DNA of 64,000 nucleotides from Eulemur rufifrons (Eukaryota > Chordata > Mammalia > Primates > Lemuridae): the NCBI RefSeq assembly GCF_041146395.1, contig NC_090989.1, forward strand, positions 50,184,501-50,248,500. Reading direction: 5' to 3'. Made by a program: the position numbers and the translations under genes. Under the pieces are notes generated by a model. That model was not told where the DNA came from. It did not search any database and worked only from the letters and a program-made list of their open reading frames with translations. Below, one piece after another: positions 12,618 through 23,719 of this stretch (position 1 is its first letter; every line of letters begins with the position of its first letter).

Positions 12618-13070
12618 TGCCCTAGGAAGAGTGCATGGAGAAAAATAAGAGACAATTACTAAGCTTTAGCTGCATTCCAATATTCAAAGATTCAAAGTTT
12701 GGGTAGAGGAAAGGAGTAGCAAAGAAAGACTGATAAATAACCACTAACGTAGATGAACAGTGGGGATAGTGAGAAGTCACAAACACCAATAATTCCAAGA
12801 AGAAAGGAGTTGTTGGCTACCCTGAATGCTGCTGAAAAGTCAGTGTGATGGAGCATTAAATGAGCATTAAATTTGGCATTAAAGGGATTTTTTGGCAAGT
12901 CAATAAACAATTTCAGTGGAAGTATACAGACGATATCTGGAGTGGAGTGGGAAGATGAGCAGATTTGAGGTGAAGATAGGGTAATACGTATACATTACTC
13001 TTGAGAATTTTTGCTGTAAAAGACAGCAGAGAAGTAGGAAGGCAGCAAGAGCTAGGGGGGATCAAGTTGT
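11945..13070 (-). repeat. L2 LINE, antisense, 3' end present
   Basis: The low-coordinate end reads as the reversed L2 3' tail: TATTTATTTAACATC then ATTCCAAGCACTATTTAAG at 11986. Further on come words I recognise from antisense L2: GATATGCCTGTTATACATTTG at 12522 (trimmed), GAATGCTGCTGAAAAGTCA at 12823, and TTTTTGCTGTAAAAGACAGC at 13009. Divergence is high, as expected for this mammal-wide family. A TG repeat interrupts it at 12587-12617. There is no coding capacity. Confidence 0.65.
12587..12617. repeat. (TG)n microsatellite
   Basis: About 15 TG units inside the L2 remnant. Confidence 0.95.
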
Positions 13071-13740
13071 TTTCTTACTGTATATGTGATTGTTGTTTGT
13101 ATACATTAAAGTTAAAAGTGTATGATACTAAATGAAGCATGGTTGTATATTAATGGAAATCATACTGAAGAGATGAAAATAATGAAGATTTCATGATTCC
13201 AGAGAGTGAGAGGATAATTACTAGTGGGGGTCCCTAATAAGAATAAGAGTAAAGGGTACAGAATACAAGGCAATAGGTTGGCCCAGAATGAAAAACAGTT
13301 CTTTCCACTTTTTCTATTGTAAAAAGTGGAAAGAAAAGGGTATGGTCCACATGCAGAATATGGATATATTCTCTGATAGTTTCCAAATTCAGTGAATTCT
13401 GAGGTGAAGGGCATAGGCTGAGGTGAAGCAGAGATACCTGAGTGAGCAGGGTAGCAGCATAGATTTCAGGGACCAACTGCAAATGAAAACACAGAGTTTC
13501 TTGTTGAAAATGCAGAAAAATAGTGCTTAAAGTACTAAACACACACTTTTCTTCTGCTGTCTATCAGGTTTCCATCATGTGTTTTATTTGTTATTTAGTA
13601 CTCTAAGTAAAGAAAAATTAAAATATTGAATTATTAGCATGAATTTAACCACTCATCATCGTGTTATGCAATGACAGTTTTAACTGGAAATATTAGAGCA
13701 TTAAATTACTTAAAGAAATAACAAAATTCCACAATTTGCA
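13071..13740. other. Unassigned sequence
   Basis: No recognisable element. Overlapping minus-strand frames of 84 and 102 residues (13160-13542) have no familiar motif, and I treat them as chance. Confidence 0.45.
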
Positions 13741-13744
13741 TCCC

Positions 13745-14390
13745 ACAGCTAATCTTCAGAGGGTGCTTCAAGCTGGCTGGAATAAACAATGCAGACTAGA
13801 TTTAGGAAGGTTAGAAGTCAGAAAAGATGGCCCTGCCAGACACGGAGCCAGCAGGGGAATACTCCCTTGGGAACTAGGATTTTCATGAGCCAGGCACAGA
13901 CTCTCATATGTGCCTGGGGGCTCCACCTTGTGTCTCACAGCAGGCTGGGTTCCCCTTCCTGCCAGCTGCTAGACTGACACAGGGAACCCTGGCTGGGGTG
14001 GGCTGAGGGAAGTCAAGCCACTTATCTCCTCTTCGCACAGACTGTTGCTCCAACCATGATGAATGGAACATACCCAGGGGTCCTTAAACTCCCACATGTG
14101 CCAGGATGCACTCAGTACCTGGATCAGGGGGGTTGGGGAATTCTCTCACCCATCCATGGTCTTTACCGGGCCTGGATGCATGTGCAACTGTCAGCTCACG
14201 GTAGAAAAGCTGCCACCACATCCTCCTCAAGGGTATGGGGCCTCCCTCAAGTAACACAATCCAATCACTGTTCCAGATAGAGGGTAACAGCCTTCCTGGA
14301 GTGAGGTATGGAGGGGGAGGCTGGGCAGCATATAAATGTCAGGGTGGAATGTGCCCTAGAACCATAGGAGGCAGATGTCAAGAGGCAAGA
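13745..14390. other. GC-richer block of unknown origin
   Basis: This block is clearly richer in G and C than its flanks and reads like part of a transposon, perhaps an LTR or an L1 5' UTR. It has a TATAAA-like word (ATATAAATG, about 14329) after GAGGCTGGGCAGC, and an AAGATGGCC phrase near 13823 like those at L1 5' ends. Plus-strand frames of 62, 74 and 63 residues overlap here without known motifs. I cannot name the family, and neither orientation is secure. Confidence 0.35.
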
Positions 14391-15733
14391 CCATTGTAAA
14401 TCGACTCCAAGTGCCTGGCAACTCTTCTATTATCTCATATGACTTCACTTACAAAACATGTTTCAAGATAACATTAAGAGTTTGAAGGCAGCAATCATAG
14501 ATGACCAAAGACCATTAAACTACAGTGTCAGGTGGAGGTGAGGGGGTTCTGAACATAGGACTTTGTGTGTTTGCACTGGTTGTACACCCATGAAGATAAT
14601 CCTGTTCACAAGTGTTTGAAAGAGATCATTCAGCTAGGTATAGCATAGGGTATCTTGGTGTAATCTTTTTAAAACCAAATTAATAGTATAGTTTAATTGA
14701 GAGACACTTCTTCATGAATCTCATGTTTCTGTCTATCTTGTGATCTTTCGAGCAGAGGCACTGACGGTCTATTGTTCAAGACTCTTTTCAAGAACATTCG
14801 TGTAGTGAACTGCCTGTGAAGCTAGAGCTAGTGTCTTTATCTGAGGCACATGAAAAGGATGCTTCTTGCTCCTTATAGAAAATCCAGGTTCCCTAAGCCC
14901 AGGCCTCCCCTCCTGTAAGCAGCTCATTCTGTGTGCAGGTGTCATCTAGCCTTCTTCCTGTCTCTCTGTGGGAACTGGAGCTTACAGAACAGAAAAAAAA
15001 TTCTAATACTCTTGCTACAACTTAGTCTGCCCCATTTATCCCTGAACCCCAAATCTCGTATCATCTACCAGCATCCATTACAGTGTGGCAGGCTAATTTG
15101 TTAGCTTGCAAGAAAGGTAAAATTTCCAGTTCTTGAAACTTCTGATTTAGTTCTGTACTCTCTGATGAAAACTTTCCAGGAATAATTGAATTTGCAAATC
15201 GCAGTCTAAAATTCAGGTCATTATCCTTCCGCTTTTAGCAGATCCAGTAAATGCGGGCACACTGTCTGGAAAATAAGCATCTGGCTTCTGAAACAGTGTT
15301 CCAAAAAGCGTTTCCCTGGATCATAACTGATGATACATACATACACATAAAGTTGCCCATGGTGATATAAGTTCAAAGTAATATTGCTTTACTGAAAAAT
15401 TCTAAGATCTTTAATGAAGAAATCTGGAACTTTTTCTGAACTATTGTAATAATGCAATGTACATTATAAAATGCACATAAATAAAAGAAATTTAAAATGT
15501 TATAACAATACATATAAAAAATTTTCTCATGTTCCCTTCCTACCTGCTACTGAATCATCTGTGTACCCTATGATATGGACACATCCAGTTTAGACACCAC
15601 TATTTCAGTGTGTTGATGTATATCACAAATCTGCAAAGTGGAGATACGTGTGTAGTTTTGCTAATACATATGATTATGAAAGTTTTTTCCCCCTGGAGAA
15701 TCTTCTAAGATGAGTATTTCTTAAGAATATACT
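14391..15733. other. Unassigned sequence
   Basis: No gene or repeat recognised. 14880-15080 is moderately GC-richer, with a T-to-C rich texture as in LTRs, but lacks a defined edge. Confidence 0.4.
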
Positions 15734-16105
15734 TGCAATAGACTGAATGTTTGTGTCTGTCCCTTCAAAATTCGTATGTTGAAAGCTAATTAATTCCCTG
15801 TGTGATGGTATAGGTAGGTGGGATCTTTGGGAGGTGATCAGGTTATAAAGGCAGAGTCCTAAGGAATGGGTTCGTATACATGTAAGAATGACTCCAGCAA
15901 GCTCCCTTGCCCCTTCTGCCATGTGAAGACACAGCAAGAAGACAGTCATCTGTGAATCAGAATGTGGACCCACACCAGACTCTGAATCTGCCAGTGCCTT
16001 GATCTTGGACTTCCTAGCCTCCAGAACTGTGAGAAATAAATTTCTGTTATTTGCAAGCCATCTCATCTATGGTATTCTGTTTTAGCAGCCTGAACAGACT
16101 TAGAT
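15734..16105 (+). repeat. Solo LTR, MaLR (MLT1-type)
   Basis: The unit starts TGCAATAGACTGAATGTTTG and follows the MaLR order: ATTCGTATGTTGAAAGC, GGGAGGTGATCAGG, GCTCCCTTGCCCCTTC, CATGTGAAGACACAGCAAG, CTTGATCTTGGACTTCC, CCTCCAGAACTGTGAG, then the polyadenylation word AATAAA (16036). It ends near AGCAGCCTGAACAGACTTAG. No internal retroviral sequence is attached, so it is a solo LTR. I could not find a convincing 5-bp target duplication. A 130-residue minus-strand frame crosses it by chance. Confidence 0.85.
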
Positions 16106-17740
16106 AGAACCTCAAAAAATTCATGTAATTTCCAGAGGTTTCAAACCGGTGGTTGAAAGCAGTTTTATTTAGTATAGTTGAGTTTGCATAGCTTCATTCA
16201 GCAATGCAATTAGTGTCTAGTTCATGTAATCTTAAGACCTTCTTGAGTTGTAAATCTCCTTTATTCAGTTCTTAATTTAGCATATAATTTTTTTTCTATT
16301 TTTTGTCTTAACTGAGATTGGTTTTCAATACCACACAACGTTTAGTGGGAAGCTTCATGGCCTTAGAGGACCATAATTTCTTCAGAATAGACAGACATTT
16401 TTTGACCAGAGACAAGTAGGTGATAGCTTGCTTGAATTGGACCTACACCAAATGGTTATGCAAGGTAAGAGAATCTTCAGTGCCCCTCTCCATTATTGTT
16501 TTAAGATTACTTGTGCCAAAAAACATGATCTCTATATTATTTATGATTTTCACATTCAAGAAGGTTATATCTCTGCCAAGTTTGGGGGCGATAGGTTGTT
16601 GGCTGATGAAAGAACTAAAGAATAAAAGACATTAATTTCTCATCTCCCTTTCTATACCACCTCCATTAGTTAGAGATCAAATTTTTCACACAGTTTAATA
16701 TTTTAATTTTACTTCAGAGTTTCCTATTGGATTTTAAATCAGCTAGAAAACAAAAAATCATTTCATTTCTTCTGAAATTCTTACAGTGAAGGTAAATTAA
16801 ATATTGCAAAGTACATTGCAATTATATTAATCTAGTATAATTTGCTCTGCTCCTGTGATCCAGCAAAAGAAATGAAAGAAGAGAGAAAGAAATATGTAAA
16901 CTACAGAGGTAGTGCCTTCTTTTATTTGAAACATTTTCAGATGTTAACCAGCAAAGGGAAGCATTTTTCAAGGTGTTTTGCCAACTGGAATTTTATTGCC
17001 ATTCATCCTGGTCCCACAGGGAGAGAGTGGATGAGACAGTAATTGATTTCTTCCAGGAGGAACCATCACCCGTGACTCTCACTGTTCTTATACATCATTA
17101 GGCAGACAAGACAAGGTTTCCTAATGGGATTTTAGATTCTCTTGGACCTAAAAAAGTGTATTTCCACATGTTTTAGTTACTAAATTTCAAAATTGTATGA
17201 TACATCATGTTTTTGTTATTCGCAGCTACCTGACAGAGATGAAAACAGTGGCAAGCAATACTGGACAGAATCAAAATCGAGAGTCTAGTGTATGAGGTAT
17301 CTAGATCGAGGTGTTGTGCCACAGGTTAAACACAGTTGTGGAGTGGTCATAATAATGTAATTTAATTACCCTGCAGAGAGGAATGTATTGGAGAGAGAAG
17401 AAAAGTAAGATGTTTAAATGTTTGAGCAACAAACAGAAGGTAAGGTAGACATGAAAACTGTCCATGCTGAGTGATTTTAGTCCACATCCAAATTTGTCTC
17501 TGGAACCTGTAAGGACTAAGAGGGTCTGTTTGTTACTTCCTAATTTATCCTAACACTTGAACTAGAAAACTAGAGTGGACAACTGAAAGGAATCAGAAAC
17601 AGAGAGAACAATGATGACCATTCAGTCTCACGTTCAAATAAATGAATAGACTTGCCTTAGGTTTTAAATGGCTTCTGTTACACACAGAACTTCAGAAAGT
17701 GGACAGTTAAAATCTTACCATCTTGCCAAAATTCTTCTTC
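16106..17740. other. Unassigned sequence
   Basis: AT-rich with only short chance frames (71 residues or less). No repeat family is recognised with confidence. Confidence 0.45.
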
Positions 17741-17744
17741 CCTT

Positions 17745-17965
17745 CTCTCCCTCTCTATATAAATATATATAGACATGATTTCATATACATGGAGAGAATA
17801 TGTAGAAATATTTAATATTTCTGTATGGACAGAATATACAGAAATATTTTAATATAATATTTTATATGTATATTCTATATATAAAACAATATTTATATAT
17901 ATAATAAATATATATATTCTTACATGCATATTACTACATATACATAGTGAGAAATATATGTATAA
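17745..17965. repeat. AT-rich low-complexity tract
   Basis: Dense TATATA and AATATT words, with repeats of ATTTAATATTTCTG-like and ATACAGAAATATTTTAATAT-like pieces, suggest small local duplications. There is no open frame. Confidence 0.85.
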
Positions 17966-19413
17966 AAATATATACATTTAATTGTGTCTCTGTGGGAATA
18001 AGATGTAATCCTCTCTTTCAAGCTGTCATCTCACTCTATAAGAATCATATATCGTTAAGACACTTGTCTATAACAAAGTACAAAAGCAGGGGAAAGAAGC
18101 AAGTTATCAGATGAACAGTTGAGCTTTTCCTATCCCCAGGTATTGATAGTCTAAAACCTTAAAGGACTAAAGATCTATTTTTCAAAATGTAGAACACAGG
18201 ACTGATGCTCTCTCTCTCTCTCTCTTATGCTGCTAAGGTGGCAAGTAAATTAATAATTTGAGTGCAAGGTATGAAGTTTATTAATAGCACAGGAGAGTCA
18301 TATAAGCAGAAAGAGATTACAGAGCAGTGCTGATGATAGTTAGCACTAAATTTTAAAACAACCTCCTCTGCACAATTAAATTTAGTGCTGAACATTTGAA
18401 AACAGAAGTAACTAATAACAAATCTCCACAGCTTCCCCAACATGGGAAGCTTCCAAATCTATGCAAATACTGTGGAAGTGATGAGGGCAGAAGTCAGGGC
18501 AATGGGCTCATGATTCAGTTGATGGGTAGACTCACTAGCTGGAATAATGCAATTCCCAAAACAGCATTAATAACTCTGGGCATCTAAGAGGCTATTCTGC
18601 TTATGCAAATATTGAATAGCTTGCTTTGAGTTTTTTAATTTGTTCCTCAGAGAAAAGTCAAACCCTATTGTACCTACATTGATATCCCCCCTTTTTCACC
18701 TGTAATCACAAACATAAGTTTCTTTCATAGTATCAAAATGAAGCATAATTCATAAATCTGGCATTGTTAGTTGTTTCCTCCTTATTTGAAAGAATATTTG
18801 AGTAACTCAAATTCTGATCACTATCAATACTGAGTGGCCACATTAACCCAGGCAGTTCTAACTTTATTTCATCTTAGCGTAACTACTTTTTTGCTGATAA
18901 ATTAAATAGCAAAATGTTGTTTCAGGTTGTTTTAAGGTTGTACCCTAGAGAGAAATTCCAGAATCGGCTTGGTCAACAGAGCTGCATTTCCTAGCCTACA
19001 TTTGATTGGATATGATCTGTCCACAAAGTGCTTTGGAGCAAAAATGGTAGGTGATACATAACAAATAGATAGACTATAGAATTGTATTGGGGCACTTAAG
19101 GGAAACAGAAGAAATATTACAGCCACTTAGAGACATTGCCATCAAGCTCGAACCTTATACAAAATATGTTGTCAATAAGAGGAGATTCAATTACTCATTA
19201 TTATTAACATAAGCAAAAAACCCATCACTTCTAAAAAGATCATTTTTAAATATTTATTTGATCCAAGTGTTGCAACAAAAGTGCTCTTGTTCATTAATTT
19301 CCCTTCTCCAGATTTTTGTGCCATTTTAGTTTTCTATATTAATACTTTAAAAGCACCAAGTTACCTCCTTTCAACAAATTTAAATTGCCCCCAATAATAC
19401 TAATACAGCTTCT
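17966..19413. other. Unassigned sequence with a short CT repeat
   Basis: No gene is recognised. A (CT)n run lies at 18208-18225. Frames of 60-72 residues are chance. Confidence 0.45.
18208..18225. repeat. (CT)n microsatellite
   Basis: Nine CT units, short and uninterrupted. Confidence 0.9.
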
Positions 19414-19665
19414 AAAAAGACCAAGAAAGGGATGGGTGTATACCTACTTGATGAGTGCGATGCGCACTGCCTGGGGAATGGACACGCTTGAAGTTCTGAC
19501 TGGGGGGGATGGGTGCACACCTACATGATGAGTGCGCTGTGCACTGTCTAGGGAATGGACACACTTGAACCTCAGACTCAGGGGAATGGGGGACATGGGC
19601 AATATATATTACCTGAACTTTTGTACCCCCATAATGAGCTGAAATAAAAAAAAAAAAGACCAAGA
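19414..19665 (+). mobile_element. Lemur-type L1 3' end with duplicated 3' UTR unit
   Basis: A severely 5'-truncated L1: only the 3' UTR end and A tail remain (body 19427-19652). The perfect 13-bp target duplication AAAAAGACCAAGA flanks it (19414-19426 and 19653-19665), the hallmark of target-primed insertion. It contains GCAATATATATTACCTGAAC and TTTTGTACCCCCATAATGAG before the A run. A 77-bp unit is present twice in tandem (19431-19507, 19508-19584). The single-unit L1 tail at 52.2 kb shares the same words (CTTGATGAGTGCGATG), so both belong to one related group. The intact target duplication suggests a recent insertion. Confidence 0.9.
19431..19584 (+). repeat. 77-bp tandem duplication in L1 3' UTR
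   Basis: Unit 1 starts GATGGGTGTATACCTACTTG; unit 2 starts GATGGGTGCACACCTACATG. Both continue with ATGAGTGCG, GCACTG, GGGAATGGACAC and CTTGAA. The units differ at many positions, so the duplication is not brand new and may be inherited from the source L1. Confidence 0.85.
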
Positions 19666-19689
19666 GAAGAATCATCCTGTTGAAAACAG

Positions 19690-19797
19690 TCAAAACAAAG
19701 AATTATTAGAGATAATAATAAATTATTGTTTTAAGCCACTAAGTTTTTGGGAGATTTGTTAAATAGCAACATATTTCTAAAACACCTAACACAGAAA
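19690..19797 (+). repeat. LTR 3' fragment (MaLR-like)
   Basis: TTATTGTTTTAAGCCACTAAG (trimmed) followed by TTTTTGGGAGATTTGTTAAATAG and AACACCTAACACAG matches the conserved 3' end of MaLR-type LTRs. Only the end is recognisable; the upstream part is lost or too diverged. The L1 insertion at 19.4 kb lies immediately before it. Confidence 0.6.
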
Positions 19798-20925
19798 ATA
19801 ACAAAACAATTGAAATTTGAAATGTTCCAACTTTTCAGTATTGATACCAAAGTGTGACCAAAAAATTACAGCTCATTCTCCCATGAAATATTGATGAAAA
19901 TTTCTCTCTCTCTCACACACATATTCAAATTCACATATGTATACAAAATATTATTAAATAGAAGTAAGCCATATATTAAAAGAATAATAAATACAAACAA
20001 GTGTGATTCATCCCAGCAAAGCAAAAATAGTTATGTATCTCTCCCCCATGTTTATGCATTGATCTCAGTACTTTCCTACGTATTTAGTCCCTTTCTTCAC
20101 ATTCCTCCTCTCATTACTTTAGCTAGGTAGGCAAGAGCATTTCATAGTATTTCTCTTTCCATAAAATTTAACAAATATTTAACTGTCTATTAAAAGAGAG
20201 GCATTATAAATGTGTTTATTTTTGAAACAAAAGTATCCCCTCCAGGCATATAGTTCAAGGCACTGTATTTCAAACTATAGTTTTATTAATTAGTGGTGTA
20301 GAAATCAATGTATTAGACAGAAATTAACATTTTATATAAAAGGTATTCAATAGAATAAAACAGAAGTAAAACAAAAAAGTCAAAACTGATCATATATAGA
20401 AATGGTGAGTGTTGTGTTGGTTAACGTTTGATACATACGTGTATGTTTGTGGGCATGCATGGATTGTGATGAATGCTCTTATCCTCATGGTTTTCCCCTT
20501 AAATAACAAACCATCAGCTGCCAAAGAGCATGCAGCCATTTTCCCACAGGTCGTGATTCTTGGCAAGTAGACTGGACAACCCTATGTCCTGTTTATTTTA
20601 CATATTTCAATGTTGTATCCCTTGGTGCCGAATGAGCACCTAGAACTCTAACAATGAATAAAACAGCTGATTAACTTTTAAAAATTATAATTTTTGGAAC
20701 ACTTTAGATAGTTGAAATCACAAAGAGATCAGATAAACCACATTTCCAAAAGAAACAAGCCCCTGAGAGGAAAGGAACTCACATTCGTTTTGTGTGGAGT
20801 AAGACAGGAAGAGAGCAAGAGTCAGCCTCCGTAAAAGCAGGCAAAAAGAAGATAATTGAAATTTAACAAATTATTCAAGGGTTAGTGTGGGCTAATGTGA
20901 CAATTTAGAATACTTGGGAACTTCA
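19798..20925. other. Unassigned sequence
   Basis: AT-rich and otherwise unremarkable. The 79-residue frame at 19891-20130 has no known motif. Confidence 0.45.
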
Positions 20926-20929
20926 GGTA

Positions 20930-21470
20930 CAGGAGCATTTTTCGTCTACTCATGAGGTCTTTTTCACAGGCCTTCCTGGGATTCTAAGGGAAAGTTGGAG
21001 GCAAGGCAGCAGACCTGTGAACACCACCTGAGTGAGTGGACTTTAAGAGTTGGCCTGGATTTGAGGATGGAGCAGCAGGATCCGGAGGCATCATTTGGGC
21101 TTCTTTCAGGACCTGTGTGAGTGTAGGTTAGTCGAAGTCAGCTGCCACTGCAAGAGAGACCATAAATCTGCTCACATCGTTGCATCCTTCTCTGATGCAT
21201 GGCAAAATCCATCTTCTGCTGGGGAAGAAGAGGGAGACCTCTCACTCACCAGGACTTTCCCTGAGCCCAGGCAAGCTCAACTGCTACTAGGCTAGACCTG
21301 TGTTAGCATGGGCAGAAGCATTCTGCCACTGGGAAAGGGACAGGATGCGTAAATGTGTTCAGGATCCTGCGCTGATGCAGGCAGAGTTCTTTGTCACGAG
21401 GGAGGAGAGAATGGGCTCAGGGAATATCCTTGAATAAGGAAAATTGAATATTTGCCTTCACAGAAAGAGC
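20930..21470. repeat. GC-richer block with degenerate direct repeats
   Basis: Loosely repeated words recur at uneven steps of about 45-70 bases: GGACCTGTGTGAGTGTAGG (21109), a CTGATGCATGGCA...TTCTGCTGGGGAAGAAG version (21194), AGACCTGTGTTAGCATGGGCAG (21295, trimmed) and ATCCTGCGCTGATGCAGGCAG (21364). The pattern GCAG then ATTCTGCCACTGGGAAAG recurs in altered form. It could be the eroded core of an LTR or minisatellite. A 66-residue plus frame (21095-21295) is probably chance. Confidence 0.4.
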
Positions 21471-21562
21471 AGAAATTCTCACCATTGCACTGCACCTGAA
21501 ATGTCATAAAAATATTTAAAAATACACTCATAAATTCAAGATCTCTATTTTAAACCCTAAAA

Positions 21563-21783
21563 CAGTTTCTCAATTTTGGTACTGGTAACATTGTGAGCTG
21601 GATGTGTCTTATTTGTGGAGGCTGCCCTATGCATTATAGGATGTTCGTTAGGATCCCTGGCCTCTACCTTACAGATTCCAGCAGTATCTCCCAGTTGTGA
21701 TAATCAAAAAGGTCTCCAGATATAATATTGCTAAATTAACGTTCCCTGGGGGGTGCAAAATCACCCTATGGTGAGAACCACTG
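21563..21783. mobile_element. hAT (Charlie-type) miniature DNA transposon
   Basis: It begins CAGTTTCTCAATTTTGG and ends GGTGAGAACCACTG, the imperfect inverted ends of a common mammalian hAT miniature element. Inside are TGCATTATAGGATGTTCG, CCTGGCCTCTACC, GTCTCCAGATATAATATTGC and CCCTGGGGGGTGCAAAATC. The 8-bp flanks CCCTAAAA and GCCTAGAT are similar but not identical, as expected for an old hAT target duplication. It encodes nothing and is long inactive. Confidence 0.85.
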
Positions 21784-21799
21784 GCCTAGATCAATGATT

Positions 21800-21862
21800 T
21801 ATAGATAGATAGATGATAGATAGATAAATAGATAGCTAGCGATAGGTATAGGTATAGATCAT
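21800..21862. repeat. (GATA)n microsatellite, imperfect
   Basis: Repeated ATAGATAG with interruptions, then GATAGGTATAGGTATAG variants, lying just after the hAT element. Confidence 0.9.
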
Positions 21863-22269
21863 AAGCTAATAGCCAAAATGCAATTATGAAATGTAATCAA
21901 TTTTTAAAGAGGCAGGAAAAAGAAAAAAAGGCAAAAAGAGTAGATAGGTCAAATAGAAAATGAATAGCAATATAATATACTTAAATCATTTAAGTACCTG
22001 AAATAAAAGTTAATGACTGTCTTCCATTTAATTTAAAGCACCTTTCAGCTTTGGTATTTGGCCTTTGGGGTATCCCAGACATTAGAGACGATGTAGAGAC
22101 AGTCTACCCTCACCCCTAAACTTCTTGTTTCCCCCTTTACAGGTCCTGGCCCCATAGTGAACCACCTCCAGTCATCTCACTTTTTCAGGTAGATCATGGA
22201 GCTCTTCCCCCAAAATTCAGAGTTTAATCTTATCTGTCAAAAGAGTCATGTTTTCTGTTTCTCTAATAA
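21863..22269. other. Unassigned sequence
   Basis: AT-rich at first, then more mixed at 22040-22210. The latter could be a weak upstream continuation of the L2 at 22270. Confidence 0.4.
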
Positions 22270-22480
22270 GTGTTTTATTTACTCCAGGTTTTGTCCTTAA
22301 GATGATCTTTGACATTTTTTCATCTATTTTTCCTACGGGCTCCAAACACAGCATCATGAGGGGAGGAACTTAATCCATTTTGTTCAAAAAATTATGATCA
22401 AGTTGTTAGAACAGTGCCTGGGAAAATGTCTGTAACCTACAACTCTAGGAAAAAAATATTTTTGGAATGAATGGAGAAGT
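22270..22480 (+). repeat. L2 LINE 3' end
   Basis: GAGGGGAGGAACTTAATCC followed by GTTAGAACAGTGCCTGGGAAAATG (trimmed) is the usual order of the L2 3' tail. It is short and diverged. Confidence 0.5.
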
Positions 22481-22489
22481 GAATAATTG

Positions 22490-23510
22490 AAATGCAGTAC
22501 ATAGATATTTATTTCCCTTTTAAAATTTATGTTACTTCCTTATAAGAAAATGTTTTCACCTGTTGTTTTATGGTTTTTATTATTTTTATTCTCAATATAT
22601 ATGAAATACATATTAATTAACATACATTTTAAATAAAAATTAATATCCAAAAAATAATTATAATTATCAATAAAGAATATGATTTTTAAGAAATTAGCAA
22701 ACAAAGTTCCTACTCTCCAAGAGACTAAAACTTTATTTATGGAATATGAAAAATCATAGTGTGTCTAGAGAATAGCTACAAATCAATTTGTCAACCAGGA
22801 GAGAACATTGTACTGTAAAAATGAAAGACGTGATGTGAGTGGTACGGGGAGTGAATCCAGGGAGAATTCCTGGAAAAAGTTATTTCTTGACTAAAATATT
22901 GAATGAAGTGTTGGAACAGGGATTGTCAGCTCAGACAAAAAACATTCCACTAAGATTAAAATGCTGATGCTAAACCTCAGAAACTTCAAGCAGATTTTGT
23001 TATAATGGAGTTAAATATAGGGAATAAAAACCAAAAAAGAAAATATGGAAACATTATAAATATAATAGGAGTTGAATGCTAAGGTGAGAATGAGGGAATT
23101 TGCCAATTAATTCAATATGTGGAACTAGAATTTAGAATTGAATTAACAATATCTCCCAAATTGTGTTCAGTAACTGTCATAAGGTTTTCCTTAAGTATGT
23201 ATTCCTTGGAAGTACAGTAAGTCAATACATTGATATACCCTTCTACTTCAAGCAAACAACAATGATAAAATGAAATATAAAAAGTGAAATCCCAAAAGGA
23301 AAACATGGCTCAAAACTATGATAACAATCTCTGTAAACAACATATGTAACAGAATTATGTGCTGCTGAGGAGGGTAAACTGCATAGGCATGCTGGGCTCG
23401 GGCACAGACAAGCAGTGTTGGATGGGAATTCAGTTCCAGCTAGGTAATAGAAGCTAAAGTCCTGCAGTCCTGCACTCAGGACAGAAAACACTTGCCAGGG
23501 TTTAACAGCT
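22490..23510. other. Unassigned AT-rich sequence
   Basis: Very AT-rich at 22500-22700. 23330-23500 is more GC-balanced and carries an 82-residue minus frame without recognisable motifs. Confidence 0.45.
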
Positions 23511-23514
23511 CAGC

Positions 23515-23680
23515 TCAAGGAAACCTGCTTGCATTCAAACTCTGGTTCCTTTACTAACTGTGACTGTGGGTAAAACAGGATAGTAGTAACTTCTTCATAG
23601 GACTGTGTGAGGATAAATTGAATTGACACATGTAGAGCCCTCAGAAGAGAGCTGGACAGTCAGTGAGTATGTTAGTGCCT
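23515..23680 (+). repeat. MIR SINE
   Basis: CATTCAAACTCTGGTTCC, TTTACTAACTGTGACTGTGGG and GACTGTGTGAGGATAAATTG follow the MIR order (tRNA-related part, core, then the end). It is diverged, as expected. Confidence 0.75.
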
Positions 23681-23719
23681 AACAGGCTCATCTATTTAAA
23701 GATTCAACTCCAGCGTTGC

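Noticed and set aside
14320..14340. TATA-like word as a real promoter
   Set aside because: A single word without a start site, downstream gene or CpG island is not enough; it is mentioned only as a feature of the GC-rich block.
15674..16066. 130-residue minus-strand frame, the longest in the window
   Set aside because: It runs antisense through an MLT1-type LTR and has no viral or host protein similarity.
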